A stretch of 64,000 nt of DNA, taken from positions 3,476,001-3,540,000 of the forward strand of contig NZ_LJJF01000001.1 in NCBI RefSeq assembly GCF_001625365.1, in the 5' to 3' direction. Each line of letters begins with the position of its first letter. Within the stretch, counting starts at the first letter, position 1. The DNA is from Streptomyces sp. MJM8645. Lineage in GTDB: Bacteria; Actinomycetota; Actinomycetes; Streptomycetales; Streptomycetaceae. The notes below the pieces were generated by a model that did not search any database, was not told the DNA's origin, and was given only the letters and a program-made list of their open reading frames with translations. Below are positions 43,038 through 51,202 of this stretch, one piece after another. A program made the position numbers and the translations under genes.

Positions 43038-44330
43038 TCACCCTCCCTTCGCTGAGTTGCTGTCGCGGATCGGAACCGAGGTCTGCGGCGGCCCGGCCTG
43101 CGGTGGTGGCGCCGGCGTCCGCCCGGCGTGCGCGGCGATGCCCGGCGCGACCGAACCGCCGCCCGCACCCCCGCCGCCGCCACCACCCGCACCGACCGGC
43201 CCGCGGTCACCGTGGGTGGTGATGCCCTGCTTCATCAGGTTCGCGGTGCCGTTGATCATCGCCGAACCGGCCGACACCGCACTCGCCCGGGCATGGCGCA
43301 TGTTCATGATCTCGTCGCCGAAGCCCGGCACGAAGCGGTACACGGCGGCGCTCGCGAAGATCGACAGGAACAGGATCGCCAGCCCCGACAGCACCCGCGC
43401 GAAGTCGTCGCTGGCCCCGGCCCCCGACGCCACCGCACCCGCCAGGCCCAGGATGACCACGATGATCGGCTTCGCCAGGTCCACCGCCACCATCACCCCC
43501 GCCCACCGGCGCACGTGCTTCCACAGCTGCTTGTCCACCAACCCCGCGTACACCGCCGTACCCAGCAGCGCGCCCACGTACAGCATCGCCGCCCGGATCA
43601 GCAGCTCGATCCAGAGCACCGCCGCCGCCAGCACCGCCACCAGCGACACGATGATCAGGATCAACGGACCGCCGCCCATGTCCCCCTTCTCCAGGGTGTC
43701 GGCGAACGCGCCCAGGTACGACCCGGTGTCCGACTTCGTCCCCACCGCGATCGCCTTGGTCAGCCCGTCCGTCACGCTCACCACGGTGTAGAGGATCAGC
43801 GGCGTGAACGCGGACGCCACGACGGTCAGCCACAGGAAGCCGATCGCCTCCGTGAACGCCGTCGCCAACGGCGCCCCCCGCACCGCCCGCTTCGTCACCG
43901 CCAGCAGCCACAGCACCAGCGTGATCACCGTCGACACGGCGAACACCACCGCGTACTGCTGCAGGAACGACGCATTGGTGAAGTCCACCTGCGTCGTCCC
44001 GTCGATCGCGCTCGACAACTTCCGCACCACCCAAGCCGCCGCCTGGGCACACCCCTTGGCCAACGACCCCAACGGATCGGCCACACTCCCGATGGCCCCA
44101 CCGCCCGGGATGACGACCGCGCCATTCGGGGCGCAGCCCGCGTCGCTGCCCGGGATCGGCAGATCGACCTTCTGGCACGTGGGGGTGGCGGACGGCGTGG
44201 CCGACGGTGACGGCTCGGCGAACACCCGCTGGGCCGCCAGCAGCGCCGCGACCTGCAAGGCGGCGAACGCGCCCGCCAGCGTGCCCGCTCGGCGTGCGGT
44301 GGAGCGGTGTGAGGTCTGGTCAACGGGCAT
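43038..44330 (-). CDS. VirB6/TrbL-like polytopic membrane protein
   Basis: 430 residues. A signal-like start (GTLAGAFAALQVAALLAAQRVFA) and a short extracytoplasmic part (ending SLAKGCAQAAAWVVRKLSSAIDG) are followed by about six membrane helices, for example VVFAVSTVITLVLWLLAV, LILIIVSLVAVLAAAVLWIELLI and DFARVLSGLAILFLSIFASAAVY. The C-terminus is a Gly/Pro-rich cytoplasmic tail. The layout matches VirB6/TrbL channel proteins of type IV secretion. Its start overlaps the preceding gene by 11 bases. Confidence 0.82.
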   Translation of the reverse strand: MPVDQTSHRSTARRAGTLAGAFAALQVAALLAAQRVFAEPSPSATPSATPTCQKVDLPIPGSDAGCAPNGAVVIPGGGAIGSVADPLGSLAKGCAQAAAWVVRKLSSAIDGTTQVDFTNASFLQQYAVVFAVSTVITLVLWLLAVTKRAVRGAPLATAFTEAIGFLWLTVVASAFTPLILYTVVSVTDGLTKAIAVGTKSDTGSYLGAFADTLEKGDMGGGPLILIIVSLVAVLAAAVLWIELLIRAAMLYVGALLGTAVYAGLVDKQLWKHVRRWAGVMVAVDLAKPIIVVILGLAGAVASGAGASDDFARVLSGLAILFLSIFASAAVYRFVPGFGDEIMNMRHARASAVSAGSAMINGTANLMKQGITTHGDRGPVGAGGGGGGGAGGGSVAPGIAAHAGRTPAPPPQAGPPQTSVPIRDSNSAKGG

Positions 44331-45135
44331 AGCGGAACCCCCCGAGCTGCTGGACGGCGCCGGTGATCTCGTCGGCGGTGGCGGCCTGCTGGTCCCCCGG
44401 CATCGGCGCGGGGCCCTGCTTGCTGGTGAAGTCGGTGAGCTTCCAGTCGCTGCCCGTCCAGTGGAGCGAGAGCGTGAGGGTGAACCAGTTCGTCGTCACG
44501 GGCTGGACCGAGTGTTCGCCGGCGAGGCCGGTGAGGCCGGTGCACCAGACCTCGACCTTGGCGTCGCCGTCGCTGTAGCCGGTCGACTTGGCGCCGACGG
44601 GGACGGTGCGGCTGACGAACGTGAGGCCCTTGGGCGCGCGGCCTTGGGCGTCGAGGCCGTAACGGGCGGCGGTGTCGCCGCCGAACCCCTGGTCCAGGCG
44701 GCTCTGGAGGCCCGAGACCGCGCCCGGGTCGGCGATGGTGGCGACGATGGTGTGGCGGCTGTCGGCGCGGAACATGTCGGCGGAGCCGATCGCCACCGCG
44801 TAGTTGGCGGCGGCGGACTGGGCGCCCTGGTCGGTGTGCGGGTAGCCGGAGCCGATGCCGTTGGTGGTGGTGCCGACGGGCTGGTCGCCGCTGGGGGCGG
44901 GGCCGGCGCCGGCGGGCGCGGTGGGGGCGGCGTGGTCGGCGGAGCGGCCGGTGCTGCCGGGGTCGGGTTTGTCGCGGTTGGCGATGGAGATGGCCACGAC
45001 GAGCAGGGTGACGACGACGAGGACGGTCAGCAGGGTGCGGAGCGGTCGGGCCTGACGCTGGGTCGGCTGGGAGGAGGGCTGTTCGCCGACCGGCAGCCGC
45101 GTACGGGTGTGCGGCTGGTCGTCGGACAACGGCAC
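44320..45135 (-). CDS. VirB8/TcpC-like bitopic membrane protein
   Basis: 271 residues. A basic cytoplasmic N-terminus (about 30 residues), one membrane helix (LRTLLTVLVVVTLLVVAISI), a Pro/Gly/Thr-rich linker, then a ~190-residue extracytoplasmic domain with features of the NTF2-like VirB8/TcpC fold (AANYAVAIGSADMFRADSRHTIV; WFTLTLSLHWTGSDWKLTDF). No recognisable motif gives certainty; the assignment depends on topology and operon position. Its end overlaps the VirB6-like gene by 11 bases. Confidence 0.75.
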   Translation of the reverse strand: MPLSDDQPHTRTRLPVGEQPSSQPTQRQARPLRTLLTVLVVVTLLVVAISIANRDKPDPGSTGRSADHAAPTAPAGAGPAPSGDQPVGTTTNGIGSGYPHTDQGAQSAAANYAVAIGSADMFRADSRHTIVATIADPGAVSGLQSRLDQGFGGDTAARYGLDAQGRAPKGLTFVSRTVPVGAKSTGYSDGDAKVEVWCTGLTGLAGEHSVQPVTTNWFTLTLSLHWTGSDWKLTDFTSKQGPAPMPGDQQAATADEITGAVQQLGGFRYAR

Positions 45136-45303
45136 GGCGGCCCTCCTGGTGCGGGGAGCCGGGGGGCTCCGGGGGCCCTCCGCCGGGGGCGGGCGCGGAC
45201 GGAGGGTGGGAACGGGGGGTGGACTGCTGGCGGGTGGGCTCGGGGCGGTCCGGACGGGGACCTGGCCCCGGGGCGGGCGGGCCTGGCTACTGCTGTCCGA
45301 TCG

Positions 45304-45660
45304 TCAGATCGCCATGCCGTAGACAATGGTGAACAGAGTGCCGAGTGATCCAATGATGAACACGCCGGTCAGACCGGCGACGATCAGCCCCTTGCCCTGT
45401 TCGGCGCCGAAGCTGTCGCGCATCGCGGTCGCACCGATCCGCTGTTTGGCCGCCCCCCAGACGGCGATGCCGAGGCAGAGCAGGATGGCGACGGCCATGA
45501 TGACCTCGACCATCACCCTGGCCTCCGACCCGAGGGTCGCGAACGGGCCCCAGTCCGGGGCGATCCCGCCGATGATGGTGTCGATATTCGGCTTCTTTGG
45601 TGGGTCCTCGGCCAGGTGGCCGATCGCGTTCGTGTGCACGCTGCTCAGGTTCATTTCCAT
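45304..45660 (-). CDS. Small two-helix membrane protein, VirB2/pilin-like
   Basis: 118 residues. A ~45-residue hydrophilic start (MEMNLSSVHTNAIGHLAEDP) is followed by two membrane helices (VMVEVIMAVAILLCLGIAVWGAA and GKGLIVAGLTGVFIIGSLGTLFTIVYG) joined by a short charged loop, the TrbC/VirB2 pattern. There is no cleavable signal peptide, unlike most pilins, so it may be a channel subunit. It is the first gene of the leftward T4SS-like operon, divergent from the peptidoglycan hydrolase gene. A GTG 168 bases on begins the VirB8-like gene region. Confidence 0.75.
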   Translation of the reverse strand: MEMNLSSVHTNAIGHLAEDPPKKPNIDTIIGGIAPDWGPFATLGSEARVMVEVIMAVAILLCLGIAVWGAAKQRIGATAMRDSFGAEQGKGLIVAGLTGVFIIGSLGTLFTIVYGMAI

Positions 45661-45893
45661 CTCACCGCCCGATCAGGCAAATTCAAGGGCCCTGACCCCG
45701 CCCGCGCGAAGGGTCGGTACCTATTCTTGGCCAGATCTGATGTCGACTTGGCTACTTCTCGCGGATTGGTCGTGAGGTACCGGGCACGTACGCGAGGATG
45801 TCCACCGTACGAAGGATAGCGCTCACTCTTTGTATCTCTGATGATTGCGGTGAGCAACGCCTTCCGGAACACTTCGACTGACGATTCGTCGGG
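45661..45893. other. Divergent promoter region of the T4SS-like locus
   Basis: 233 bases between the VirB2-like gene (leftward) and the peptidoglycan hydrolase gene (rightward). It should contain both promoters. No convincing operator or terminator was seen. Confidence 0.45.
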
Positions 45894-47129
45894 ATGGTGC
45901 TGATGGTACTCCGGAAGGCCGGTACGGCCGCCGCCGCTGCGGGAGTTGTGACGTTCGGGTTGATCGGTTTGGTGACGGTGGGGACGTTCGCGGCGAGTGG
46001 GACGCCGCAGCAGTCGGCGAATCGCGCCGCACTCTCGCCGGGGACGGTCCCGGCGGCGTTCCAGGCGCCGATCCAGCAGTGGGGCGCGCTCTGCCCGGAG
46101 ATCTCGCCGCCGATGCTCGCGGCACAGCTCTACCAGGAAAGCGGTTTCGATCCGAAGGCCCAATCGGGCGTCGGGGCACAGGGAATGGCGCAGTTCATGC
46201 CCGATACCTGGGCGGCGTACGGCACGGATGCCAATGGGGACGGCAAGAAGGACGTCTGGGACCCGCTGGACGCGATCGCCTCGGCGGCCACCTTCGACTG
46301 CGCGCTCGCGAAGGACGTCGCCAAGGTCCCGGGCGACCGGCAGGCCAACCTGTTGGCCGCCTACAACGCCGGCCCGTACGCGGTGACCAAGTACAACGGG
46401 GTGCCGCCGTACAAGGAGACCCAGGGCTATGTGAGGAACATTCAGGCGATGGCCCGCAGCTTCACCGTGCCCACGGCGCCGGTGGAGGTGTCCGGGCAGT
46501 CGGCCGCGGCGATCTACTTCGCGCAGAGCAAGCTCGGGACGCCGTACCTGTGGGGCGGGGAGGGGCTGCCCTCGCAGAACGGGCGGTTCGACTGCTCGGG
46601 CCTGACCCAGGCGGCGTACGCCAGCGTGGGCATCACGCTGCCCCGGGTGGCGAACGACCAGTGGTACGCCGGCCCGCACCCGTCGCGCTATCAGCTGCGG
46701 CCGGGCGACCTGGTGTTCTGGGCGACGGACCTGAACGATCCGCGGAGCATCCACCACGTCGGGATCTACGTCGGCGGCGGCTACATGATCAACGCGCCGC
46801 ACACCGGCGCGGTGATCCGCTACGACAAGATCGACACCAGGGAGTACATCGGCGCGACCAGGGTCACCTCGGACGGCGCCCAGGCGCTGCCGGCCCGCAA
46901 CGCGGACGGTTCCGTGAGCGCCCCGAGCCGCCCGGGCTCGACGACGCCGACCGGCCCGACCAGCCCGACCGCGGCGACCACCCCTTCGGCCCCGGTGGCC
47001 CCGGCAGCCCTGGCGAGCCCCAGCAGCGCCGCCACCCGGCCCGCCGCCGGACCGCCCGCGGCCGCCGCGCCACCCGCCCCGACCGGCCCGGACCCCGCCG
47101 GGGCGGGGCGGCCGGCGGCGAGGAACTGA
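45894..47129 (+). CDS. Bifunctional peptidoglycan hydrolase: lytic transglycosylase plus NlpC/P60 (VirB1-like)
   Basis: 411 residues. Signal/anchor (AAAAGVVTFGLIGLVTVGTFA); lytic transglycosylase domain about 55-190 with catalytic Glu in AAQLYQESGFDPKA, plus GVGAQGMAQFMPDTW and LLAAYNAGPYAV; NlpC/P60 domain about 200-325 with the catalytic Cys in GRFDCSGLTQAAY and His in SIHHVGIYVGGGYM; then a Ser/Thr/Pro/Ala-rich tail. Such enzymes open the wall for T4SS assembly (VirB1/Tgl role). Alternative start: ATG 45903. It is divergent from the rest of the T4SS-like operon. Confidence 0.92.
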   Translation: MVLMVLRKAGTAAAAAGVVTFGLIGLVTVGTFAASGTPQQSANRAALSPGTVPAAFQAPIQQWGALCPEISPPMLAAQLYQESGFDPKAQSGVGAQGMAQFMPDTWAAYGTDANGDGKKDVWDPLDAIASAATFDCALAKDVAKVPGDRQANLLAAYNAGPYAVTKYNGVPPYKETQGYVRNIQAMARSFTVPTAPVEVSGQSAAAIYFAQSKLGTPYLWGGEGLPSQNGRFDCSGLTQAAYASVGITLPRVANDQWYAGPHPSRYQLRPGDLVFWATDLNDPRSIHHVGIYVGGGYMINAPHTGAVIRYDKIDTREYIGATRVTSDGAQALPARNADGSVSAPSRPGSTTPTGPTSPTAATTPSAPVAPAALASPSSAATRPAAGPPAAAAPPAPTGPDPAGAGRPAARN

Positions 47130-47314
47130 GCCGCCCGTGGCCCCGAGGTGTGAGTGCCCTGTGGACGCTGAGTCAAGTTTCCATAACCGCGCGTTTCCGT
47201 GGAACGCTGTGCCCCGGCGATGACGTTGATCCCGATGGCCCACCGTCAGCTTCCCGCGCCGGGAAGGGCCCCGACCGGATCGAACAGCTGCAGCGGACCA
47301 GAAGGAGGTGCGGC

Positions 47315-48028
47315 GTGTCGACGCCGCTTGCCGACACGACCAACCCCGACCTCGGCCTGCTCTACGCCGTCAACGGACTGGCCAAGCGCTCCCCGCAGTG
47401 GCTGGACCACCTGGTCTCGTGGATCGGTGAGTACGGCATCCTGATCGGCCTGGCGATGCTGGGCCTGGTGGCCTGGCTGCAGGCGAGACGCCGCCCGGAC
47501 GCGCCGGTGGCCGTCGCCGGGCTGCTCTGGGTGCCGCTCTCCGTCGCCATCGCCGAGCTGGCCAACCTGCCGATCGCCGCGATCGTGAACCGCCCGCGCC
47601 CGTTCGTCGACCACAGCGGGCTGCTGGTGCTGGTGGACGGCAAGGCCGGCACCCACTCCTTCGTCAGCGACCACTCGACCATGACGATGGGCGTGGCGGT
47701 GGCGCTGTTCCTGGTGAACCGGCGGCTCGGCTGGATCGCCGGGGGCCTGGCCCTGTTGCAGGGCTTCTGCCGGATGTTCATGGGCGTGCACTACCCGACC
47801 GACGTGATCGGCGGCTTCGCGCTCGCCGCCGCGGTGGTGCTGCTGCTGGCACCGATCGCGATGGCGGTGCTGGTCCCGCTCTGCCACGCGCTGGGCCGGA
47901 CCGCCCTCGCCCCGCTGATCCGGGCGCCGGAGCGGGCCGGCGCCGGCCCGCGCGGCCGGCGGCGCGGGCGCGAGCGCGGGGCGGTGCGTTCCGAGGAGCA
48001 GCCGCCGGAGTCCGATCTGGCGGCGTGA
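47315..48028 (+). CDS. PAP2-superfamily membrane phosphatase
   Basis: 237 residues from GTG 47315 with a perfect AGGAGG six bases upstream. About six membrane helices. The three PAP2 boxes are NRPRPF (box 1), FVSDHSTMTMG (box 2, with VSDHS where PSGHS is usual) and CRMFMGVHYPTDVIGG (box 3). Such enzymes dephosphorylate undecaprenyl pyrophosphate or lipid phosphates on the outer face of the membrane. A basic C-terminal tail ([10 protein letters not shown]) is cytoplasmic. It is probably monocistronic. Confidence 0.92.
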   Translation: MSTPLADTTNPDLGLLYAVNGLAKRSPQWLDHLVSWIGEYGILIGLAMLGLVAWLQARRRPDAPVAVAGLLWVPLSVAIAELANLPIAAIVNRPRPFVDHSGLLVLVDGKAGTHSFVSDHSTMTMGVAVALFLVNRRLGWIAGGLALLQGFCRMFMGVHYPTDVIGGFALAAAVVLLLAPIAMAVLVPLCHALGRTALAPLIRAPERAGAGPRGRRRGRERGAVRSEEQPPESDLAA

Positions 48029-48042
48029 GCCGCCCGGCCCGG

Positions 48043-48249
48043 CTACCCCGGTCCGCCGCCGCTCTCGGCGAGGGCGAGGTGGTCGTCCCCCTCGCGCCGG
48101 GCCAGGTCGCGCGAGCGGCGGGCCGGTGAGAACCAGCCGCAGCTGCAGGTCGCGAAGGCGAAGGAACCGCGCTCGCTGACCGCGACACGGTGTTCGGGCA
48201 TCCGGGCGGTGCCGGGGAAGGCCGGCAGCTCACTGTGCACGTGGTTCAC
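48043..48249 (-). CDS. Small conserved protein with a CSCGW motif
   Basis: 68 residues from GTG 48249. The core VAVSERGSFAFATCSCGWFSPARRSRDLARREGDDH resembles many small streptomycete proteins with a 'CSCGW..PARRxRDRAR..A..H' core. The Cys pair and later histidines could bind a metal. Other in-frame starts (GTG 48240, ATG 48201) are possible. Function unknown; it is convergent with the PAP2 gene. Confidence 0.7.
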   Translation of the reverse strand: MNHVHSELPAFPGTARMPEHRVAVSERGSFAFATCSCGWFSPARRSRDLARREGDDHLALAESGGGPG

Positions 48250-48396
48250 CGTAACGCGCCGGGCGCCGGGCGCGCGATGCCGTCCGCAAGACCTCTTCCG
48301 CGTAACCCTTCGCGGCTCAACTCGTTTGCCCGGAAAGAGCTCTGTTCACCTGGTGGTGTCGGCAGGGCAGTCAGGCCCGAGGGGGTTGTCGCGAGG

Positions 48397-49302
48397 ATGA
48401 AGATGACCGACCAGCAGCGTGGCGGACGGCCGGGGCGCCGTCCGCTGCCGCATCTGCGTTCGGCGGCCGGGGCCGCCCTGCTCGCCGCCGCCCTGGCCGG
48501 CCTGTCCGCCGGCTGCGCGGCCGGCTCCGGGGGCGGCTCCTCCGACCGGCAGTCGGGTGCCCCCGACCAGCTCGCCGCGGACCCGCTGACGGCGGTGCGC
48601 AACAGCGCCGACATCACCGGCCGCACCGGCTCCGCGCACACCGCCACCGAGTTGGTCACCGAGTCGTCCGAGAAGAAGGCCGTCTTCACCGGGACGGGCG
48701 GCTACGACTACGTGAAGCGGATCGGCCGGCTGGAGGTCCAGGTGCCGCCGGGCGCGGCGACCACCGGGAAGATCGTCGAGGTGGTCCTGCCGGGCACCGT
48801 CTACCTGCAGAACAGCGGCGCCAAGGTGCCCGAGGGCAAGTGGGTCAAGCTGGACGTGCGCCAGCTGCCGGACGGCAACCTGGTCAGCAGCGGCGCCACC
48901 GACCCGGCCTCGGCGGCGGGCGCCCTGCGCGGGGCGCAGAAGGCGGACGCGGTCGGCACCGAGACTGTCGACGGGGTGGCGCTGCACCACTACCGCGGCA
49001 CCCTGGACCTGGCCAAGGCGGCCGACGCGACCGGCGGCCGCGGCGGGGACGGCCTGCGGATGGGGGCCCAGACCTTCACCGTGAAGGAGGTCCCGTACGA
49101 CGCCTGGCTGGACGACCAGGGCCGGCTGCACAAGGTGGTCGAGGTGTTCACCTTCGCCGGGGTGGCCGGTTCGAAGGAGGCCAAGGACCAGGTGAAGGTG
49201 ACGTCGACCACCTCGGTGACGGACTTCGGCAAGCCGGTGGAGGCGGCCGAGCCGCCGGCCTCGGACATCTACGCGATGAAGCCCTCGGAGAGCCCGAAGT
49301 AG
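48397..49302 (+). CDS. Putative lipoprotein, LppX/LprG-like
   Basis: 301 residues from ATG 48397; an ATG at 48403 has GAGG six bases upstream and is equally plausible. A signal sequence with RSAAGAALLAAALAGLSAGC ends in a lipobox (SAGC). The mature part, from RNSADITGRTGSAHTATELV to TSTTSVTDFGKPVEAAEPPA, resembles the half-barrel fold of LppX/LprG/LolA-type lipoproteins that carry a lipid between membrane and surface. The similarity is at pattern level only. The Ser/Gly-rich linker after the lipobox fits surface anchoring. Confidence 0.8.
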   Translation: MKMTDQQRGGRPGRRPLPHLRSAAGAALLAAALAGLSAGCAAGSGGGSSDRQSGAPDQLAADPLTAVRNSADITGRTGSAHTATELVTESSEKKAVFTGTGGYDYVKRIGRLEVQVPPGAATTGKIVEVVLPGTVYLQNSGAKVPEGKWVKLDVRQLPDGNLVSSGATDPASAAGALRGAQKADAVGTETVDGVALHHYRGTLDLAKAADATGGRGGDGLRMGAQTFTVKEVPYDAWLDDQGRLHKVVEVFTFAGVAGSKEAKDQVKVTSTTSVTDFGKPVEAAEPPASDIYAMKPSESPK

Positions 49303-49498
49303 GCCGCCGGGGCAGGGCTCCGGCGCCGGGGCGAACCGGGGCGCCGCCGGAGCGGGTGGCCGCCCGGGGAGCGGCGGTCACCCGTTTCGGCGGCGCCGAG
49401 ATGGCCCGTCCGTGCCATGTGGACGGGCTCCGAAGTGCCTAGGCTGGACGTCGGGTGGCTGCCGCCCGGGCTGGCGAGGCACTGAAGGGGTGGTGCAG

Positions 49499-49699
49499 GT
49501 GGTGTCGTCCACGGGCGGCCGCAGCGGCGGCCACGACGACGCGGCCCTCGACGAGATCGATCTGGCCGGCGAGCTGATGATCGCCGCGACGGCCAGCACC
49601 AGCGACCGGCTGCCGACCGAGCGGATCGACGAGGTGCTGCTCGACCGGGCCGAGCCTGGGCGGGCCGACGGCGAGGCCTGGCGGCAGGCCGACGGTTAG
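49499..49699 (+). CDS. Small conserved streptomycete protein, about 66 residues
   Basis: The core LDEIDLAGELMIAATASTSD followed by RLPTERIDEVL resembles a family of 60-80 residue streptomycete proteins of unknown function. GAAGGGG (49484-49490) lies upstream of several in-frame GTG codons (49490, 49493, 49499, 49502); the exact start is uncertain. No membrane segment. It lies downstream of the lipoprotein gene on the same strand. Confidence 0.65.
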   Translation: MVSSTGGRSGGHDDAALDEIDLAGELMIAATASTSDRLPTERIDEVLLDRAEPGRADGEAWRQADG

Positions 49700-49780
49700 G
49701 TCGCTCCCGGCCCAGGGACGTTCGCGGCTGGGGGTGTTGGCGGTCCGGACCCGCGCGCCCGGCCCGGACCAGGCCCGGCC

Positions 49781-50173
49781 TCAGCTGCGCAGCAGCCGAG
49801 CGATCGCGGCCGTGGCCTCCGCGACCTTGGCGTCGAGTTCGGCGCCGCCCTCCTCGGCGGCGGCCGCGACGCAGTGCCGCAGGTGCTCCTCCAGCAGGGA
49901 CAGTGCGAAGGACTGCAGCGCCTTGGTTCCGGCCGAGACCTGGGTGAGCACGTCGATGCAGTAGACGTCCTCGTCGACCATGCGCTGGAGGCCGCGGATC
50001 TGGCCCTCGATCCGGCGCAGCCGCTTGAGGTGGGCGTCCTTCTGGGCGCTGTAGCCGTGCGGGCCGTGCCCGCCCTGATGTCCTGCGGCGGCCGCGGGGA
50101 CGGCGGGTGCGTCGGCCTGCGCGTCGGTGCCGTGCCCGTGGTCCGGCTCGGTGCGCGCTTGCGTCGTGGTCAT
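49781..50173 (-). CDS. csoR: Copper-sensing repressor CsoR
   Basis: 130 residues. After a His/Gly-rich N-terminal extension (about 45 residues), the CsoR/RcnR helical domain starts at YSAQKDAHLKRLRRIEGQIRGLQRM. The Cu(I) ligands are the C-H-C set: Cys in DEDVYCIDVLTQ and His and Cys in LLEEHLRHCV. CsoR releases DNA when it binds Cu(I). In S. coelicolor and S. lividans csoR is SCO4136, just before the pit genes, as here. The His-rich extension could bind extra metal. An inverted repeat at 50196-50218 lies just upstream. Confidence 0.93.
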   Translation of the reverse strand: MTTTQARTEPDHGHGTDAQADAPAVPAAAAGHQGGHGPHGYSAQKDAHLKRLRRIEGQIRGLQRMVDEDVYCIDVLTQVSAGTKALQSFALSLLEEHLRHCVAAAAEEGGAELDAKVAEATAAIARLLRS

Positions 50174-50576
50174 CGGCCCGCCTTCGTCTGGATGCCTGGT
50201 GGCTGCGTCGGCCACCAGTGTCCAACACCGGGGCCGTCCGTGGTGTTCCGACGGCCGACGCGGCATGTGCCGAAGGGTTCGGGACGGGTTCCGGACGGTC
50301 TGCGAACGGGCTGCGACCGGGCTGCGGGCGGCCCGCCGCGCGGTTCACCCGTCTGAGCGGCGCCCCCGTCTTCCGTACGTACCACGGGGACAATCCGGGC
50401 GAGGTTCCGTCAGACTGGGGGCTCACGTCCGCACCTGGGTGTGCGGTCCGGGTCAGCTGGTGCGGCAGCCGAACGGAAGAGGAGGTTCCGCCTCCACCAT
50501 CACCACCCCGTTTGCACGATTGCGCTTGGTTGCACCTAGCATCGTTCAGTCCCTACCCCGCACATCGGAGATTTCC
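50174..50576. other. 403-base divergent region between csoR and the DUF47-pit operon
   Basis: It holds an inverted repeat, CTGGTGGC (50196-50203) and GCCACCAG (50211-50218), 23 bases from the csoR start; one isolated PHO-like heptamer GTTCACC at 50343-50349; and a possible promoter for the DUF47 gene, TTGCAC (50512-50517), 19 bases, TAGCAT (50537-50542). No supported gene. Confidence 0.5.
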
Positions 50577-51197
50577 GTGCGTTTTAGCCTGACCCCGAAG
50601 GAGACGAGCTTCTACGACATGTTCTCTGCCGCCGCGGAGAACCTCGTCGTCGGTTCGAAGCTCCTGCTGGAACTGCTGGGATCAGACGTGTCGGCCCGCG
50701 CGGAGATCGTCGAGCGCATGCGCGCCGCCGAGCACGCCGGGGACGACACCACCCATGCCGTGTTCCACCAGCTGAACTCGTCCTTCATCACGCCCTTCGA
50801 CCGCGAGGACATCTACAACCTCGCCTCGTCGCTGGACGACATCATGGACTTCATGGAGGAGGCCGTCGACCTGGTCGTCCTCTACGACATCCAGACGCTG
50901 CCGAAGGGGATCGAGCAGCAGATCGAGGTGCTGGCCCGGGCCGCCGAGCTCACCGCCGAGGCGATGCCGAACCTGCGCAGCATGTCGAACCTCACCGAGT
51001 ACTGGATCGAGGTCAACCGGCTGGAGAACCAGGCCGACCAGATCCACCGCAAGCTGCTCGCCCACCTGTTCTCCGGCCAGTACGACGCCATCGAGGTGCT
51101 CAAGCTCAAGCAGGTCGTGGACGTTCTTGAGGAGGCGGCGGACGCGTTCGAGCACGTCGCCAACACGGTGGAGACCATCGCCGTCAAGGAGTCCTGA
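50577..51197 (+). CDS. DUF47 (PhoU-like) protein, Pit accessory/regulator
   Basis: 206 residues from GTG 50577 (GGAG upstream). It is all-helical with PhoU-like metal-binding patterns (EHAGDDTTHAVFHQLNSSF; DREDIYNLASSLDDIMDFMEEAVD; ENQADQIHRKLLAHLF). DUF47 proteins are encoded with Pit transporters and are thought to gate or regulate them. The pit gene starts five bases after its stop, so the two form an operon. Confidence 0.93.
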   Translation: MRFSLTPKETSFYDMFSAAAENLVVGSKLLLELLGSDVSARAEIVERMRAAEHAGDDTTHAVFHQLNSSFITPFDREDIYNLASSLDDIMDFMEEAVDLVVLYDIQTLPKGIEQQIEVLARAAELTAEAMPNLRSMSNLTEYWIEVNRLENQADQIHRKLLAHLFSGQYDAIEVLKLKQVVDVLEEAADAFEHVANTVETIAVKES

Positions 51198-51202
51198 CCC
51201 TC

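Noticed and set aside
40166..43222. A 1018-codon plus-strand frame opposite the T4SS-like genes.
   Set aside because: Composition (Arg, His, Gln, Pro) is that of antisense of GC-rich coding DNA; the minus-strand products have recognisable motifs.
50343..50349. A PHO box for the DUF47-pit operon.
   Set aside because: A single GTTCACC without a second unit at 11 bases is expected by chance.
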